Of a stretch of DNA of 35,295 nt, positions 34,014-35,295 are shown piece after piece. A model generated the notes under the pieces. The model searched no databases. It was not told the DNA's origin and saw only the letters and a program-made list of their open reading frames with translations. The stretch spans positions 1 to 35,295 of the forward strand of contig NZ_CAHJWH010000014.1 of assembly GCF_903642205.1 (NCBI RefSeq). Direction: 5' to 3'. Numbering within the stretch: position 1 is the first letter of the stretch; each line of letters starts with the position of its first letter. A program made the translations under genes and the position numbers. The stretch is from Caulobacter sp. S45. GTDB lineage: Bacteria; Pseudomonadota; Alphaproteobacteria; Caulobacterales; Caulobacteraceae.

Positions 34014-35069
34014 TTATCTCGCGTTCGGCCGTCCGGCTTCCGCCAACTGCTTGGCCCGCGCGCCTTGCGTCTCGAACATCCAGCCGGGGTACTCACGCGG
34101 CAGGGCGCTGACCTTGGCCAACGTGTCCAGCTCCGCCTTGCTCAACTCCACCTCGGTGGCCTTGAGGTTGTCCTCCAGCTGTTCGGGCTTCTTGGCGCCG
34201 ATGATGACGCTGGACACCACCTTCTGGTGCAGCAGCCAGGCCAGGGCGATCTGGGCCACCGAGACGCCGTGCGCCTCGGCGATCGGCTTCATCGCGTCGA
34301 TGCAGTCGAACGCCCGCCCGCGGTCCACCGGCGGGAAGTCGAAATTGGCGCGGCGGCCGTCGCCGCCCTTCTCGTCCTCGCGCGCGTACTTGCCGCTGAG
34401 CAGGCCTCCGGCCAGCGGGCTCCAGACCAGCAGGCCCACGCCCTCGCTCTTCAGCATCGGCACGATCTCGCGCTCTAGGTCGCGGCCGGCCAGGGTGTAG
34501 TAGGCCTGCAGGCTCTCGAAGCGGTGCAGGCCCAGGCGCTCGGCGATCCCGAGCGCCTTCATGATCTGCCAGGCTGCCCAGTTGGACACGCCCACATAGC
34601 GGACGTGGCCGTGGTTCACGAGCGTGTCCAGCGCGCGCACCGTCTCCTCGATCGGCGTCGCCACGTCGAACCCGTGGATCTGGTAAAGGTCGATGTGGTC
34701 GAGCTGGAGCCTGCGAAGGCTGGTCTTCACCGCATCGATCAGGTGCAGCCGCGAGGCGCCCTTGGAGTTCGGCCCCTCCGTTCCGGTGGGGCCATAGGCC
34801 TTGCTGGCGACCACCACGTTCTCGCGCGGCACGTTGAGCGCCTTCAACGCCCTGCCGGTCATCTCTTCCGAACGGCCCTCGGAATAGACGTCGGCGGTGT
34901 CGAGGAAGTTGATACCGCCGTCCAGCGCCCGGCCGATCAGGCCTTCCGCGGCGCCCTGGTCCAGGTCGCCGATCTTGCCCCACATGCTGTCGCCGCCACC
35001 GAAGGTCATGGTTCCGAGGCAGAGCTCGGACACGAACAGGCCCGTTCGGCCCAGCTTGTTCATACGCAT
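34014..35069 (-). CDS. Aldo/keto reductase
   Basis: A 351-residue NADPH-dependent TIM-barrel oxidoreductase. The catalytic tetrad is D57 and Y62 (LDTADVYSEG), K90 (VASKAYG) and H132 (YQIHGFD); the C-terminal SSVIIGAKKPEQLEDN binds the cofactor. It is of the YajO/Tas-like or auxin-induced-protein-like type acting on aldehydes or ketones; the substrate is not deducible. ATG 35069 is favoured over ATG 35078 because GAGG lies 9 nt before it; ATG 35063 is also possible. No operon partner is visible. Confidence 0.9.
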   Translation of the reverse strand: MRMNKLGRTGLFVSELCLGTMTFGGGDSMWGKIGDLDQGAAEGLIGRALDGGINFLDTADVYSEGRSEEMTGRALKALNVPRENVVVASKAYGPTGTEGPNSKGASRLHLIDAVKTSLRRLQLDHIDLYQIHGFDVATPIEETVRALDTLVNHGHVRYVGVSNWAAWQIMKALGIAERLGLHRFESLQAYYTLAGRDLEREIVPMLKSEGVGLLVWSPLAGGLLSGKYAREDEKGGDGRRANFDFPPVDRGRAFDCIDAMKPIAEAHGVSVAQIALAWLLHQKVVSSVIIGAKKPEQLEDNLKATEVELSKAELDTLAKVSALPREYPGWMFETQGARAKQLAEAGRPNAR

Positions 35070-35144
35070 GGTGGTCATCCTCGACGGCCGGTCGGCTCGC
35101 ACCTGTGCTGAACGCGGGGCAAGGGTTCGCGTTCGCTTGCCTCT

Positions 35145-35175
35145 CCGCTCATCCCGGCGAATGCCGGGACCCAGA
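35145..35175. repeat. REP-like hairpin
   Basis: TCCCGGC-GAAT-GCCGGGA (35152-35169) is a perfect 7-4-7 hairpin followed by CCCAGATC. This form (CATCCCGGCGAATGCCGGGACCCAG) recalls short extragenic palindromes scattered through alphaproteobacterial genomes. It lies about 80 bp upstream of the aldo/keto reductase start. The rest of 35176-35295 shows no gene; the window ends with GAACGAGGAG, possibly a ribosome-binding site for the next gene. Confidence 0.6.
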
Positions 35176-35295
35176 TCGAAAGGCGATGAGTTTGGCCGGA
35201 CGATGCAGGCCACGCCTAATACCAGTTCTCTGGGGGCATGACTCGGGGGGCTTGCGGGGATGGTCTCGGGTTGATTCAAGGTGGTGAACGAGGAG

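Overview
The window is about 70% GC and codes densely on both strands, with many GTG starts and ATGA/GTGA stop-start overlaps. Gene content (Pim-type acyl-CoA dehydrogenase pair, EthA-like monooxygenase with SDR and hydrolase, MoxR/CoxE pair, OprB-type porin with Tat-exported Dyp peroxidase) and the type of dispersed GC-rich palindromic repeats suggest an alphaproteobacterium, most likely Caulobacterales (Phenylobacterium/Caulobacter-like). That is inferred from protein character; no rRNA or marker gene is present. I saw no tRNA, rRNA, CRISPR array, insertion sequence or phage gene.

Region A (1-11207) is the most unusual part: a divergent cluster around a ~215 bp promoter region at 4765-4979. 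Leftward are two sugar-nucleotide epimerases, a B12-binding-type radical SAM protein and a GT4 glycosyltransferase that runs off the left edge, all coupled by overlaps or a 4 nt gap. Rightward are myo-inositol-3-phosphate synthase, a histidine phosphatase, a glycoside hydrolase-like barrel whose halves are in swapped (circularly permuted) order, a dual-specificity-type phosphatase, a fusion of a phosphoribosyltransferase-like domain to an APH-like kinase domain, and an AGE-family sugar epimerase. Together they look like a pathway that makes inositol phosphate and a modified sugar and assembles, phosphorylates and trims a glycan or glycoconjugate of unknown structure. The glycosyltransferase gene carries an in-frame copy of a dispersed palindromic repeat.

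Region B (11297-16806) holds general metabolism: a CNT nucleoside transporter, a frameshifted glutathione S-transferase, cytochrome b561, and a divergent pair of an FMN-dependent lactate-oxidising enzyme and an acyl-CoA synthetase. Region C (16809-19630) has a MoxR AAA+ ATPase and a CoxE-like VWA protein separated by a long inverted repeat, then a coiled-coil membrane protein gene broken by an amber codon.

Region D (19646-29792) is lipid/ketone catabolism: an acyl-CoA ligase plus two acyl-CoA dehydrogenases (leftward), a decayed TetR regulator, a serine beta-lactamase-like hydrolase, a tightly coupled SDR - alpha/beta hydrolase - Baeyer-Villiger-type monooxygenase operon, and an enoyl-CoA hydratase. 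Region E (29824-33984) is a porin - beta-propeller - Tat-exported Dyp peroxidase operon behind a promoter whose spacer is filled by a perfect 7-1-7 palindrome, probably a repressor site and possibly Fur. An aldo/keto reductase and a short REP-like hairpin close the window. All assignments come from reading motifs and translations; no database search was run.
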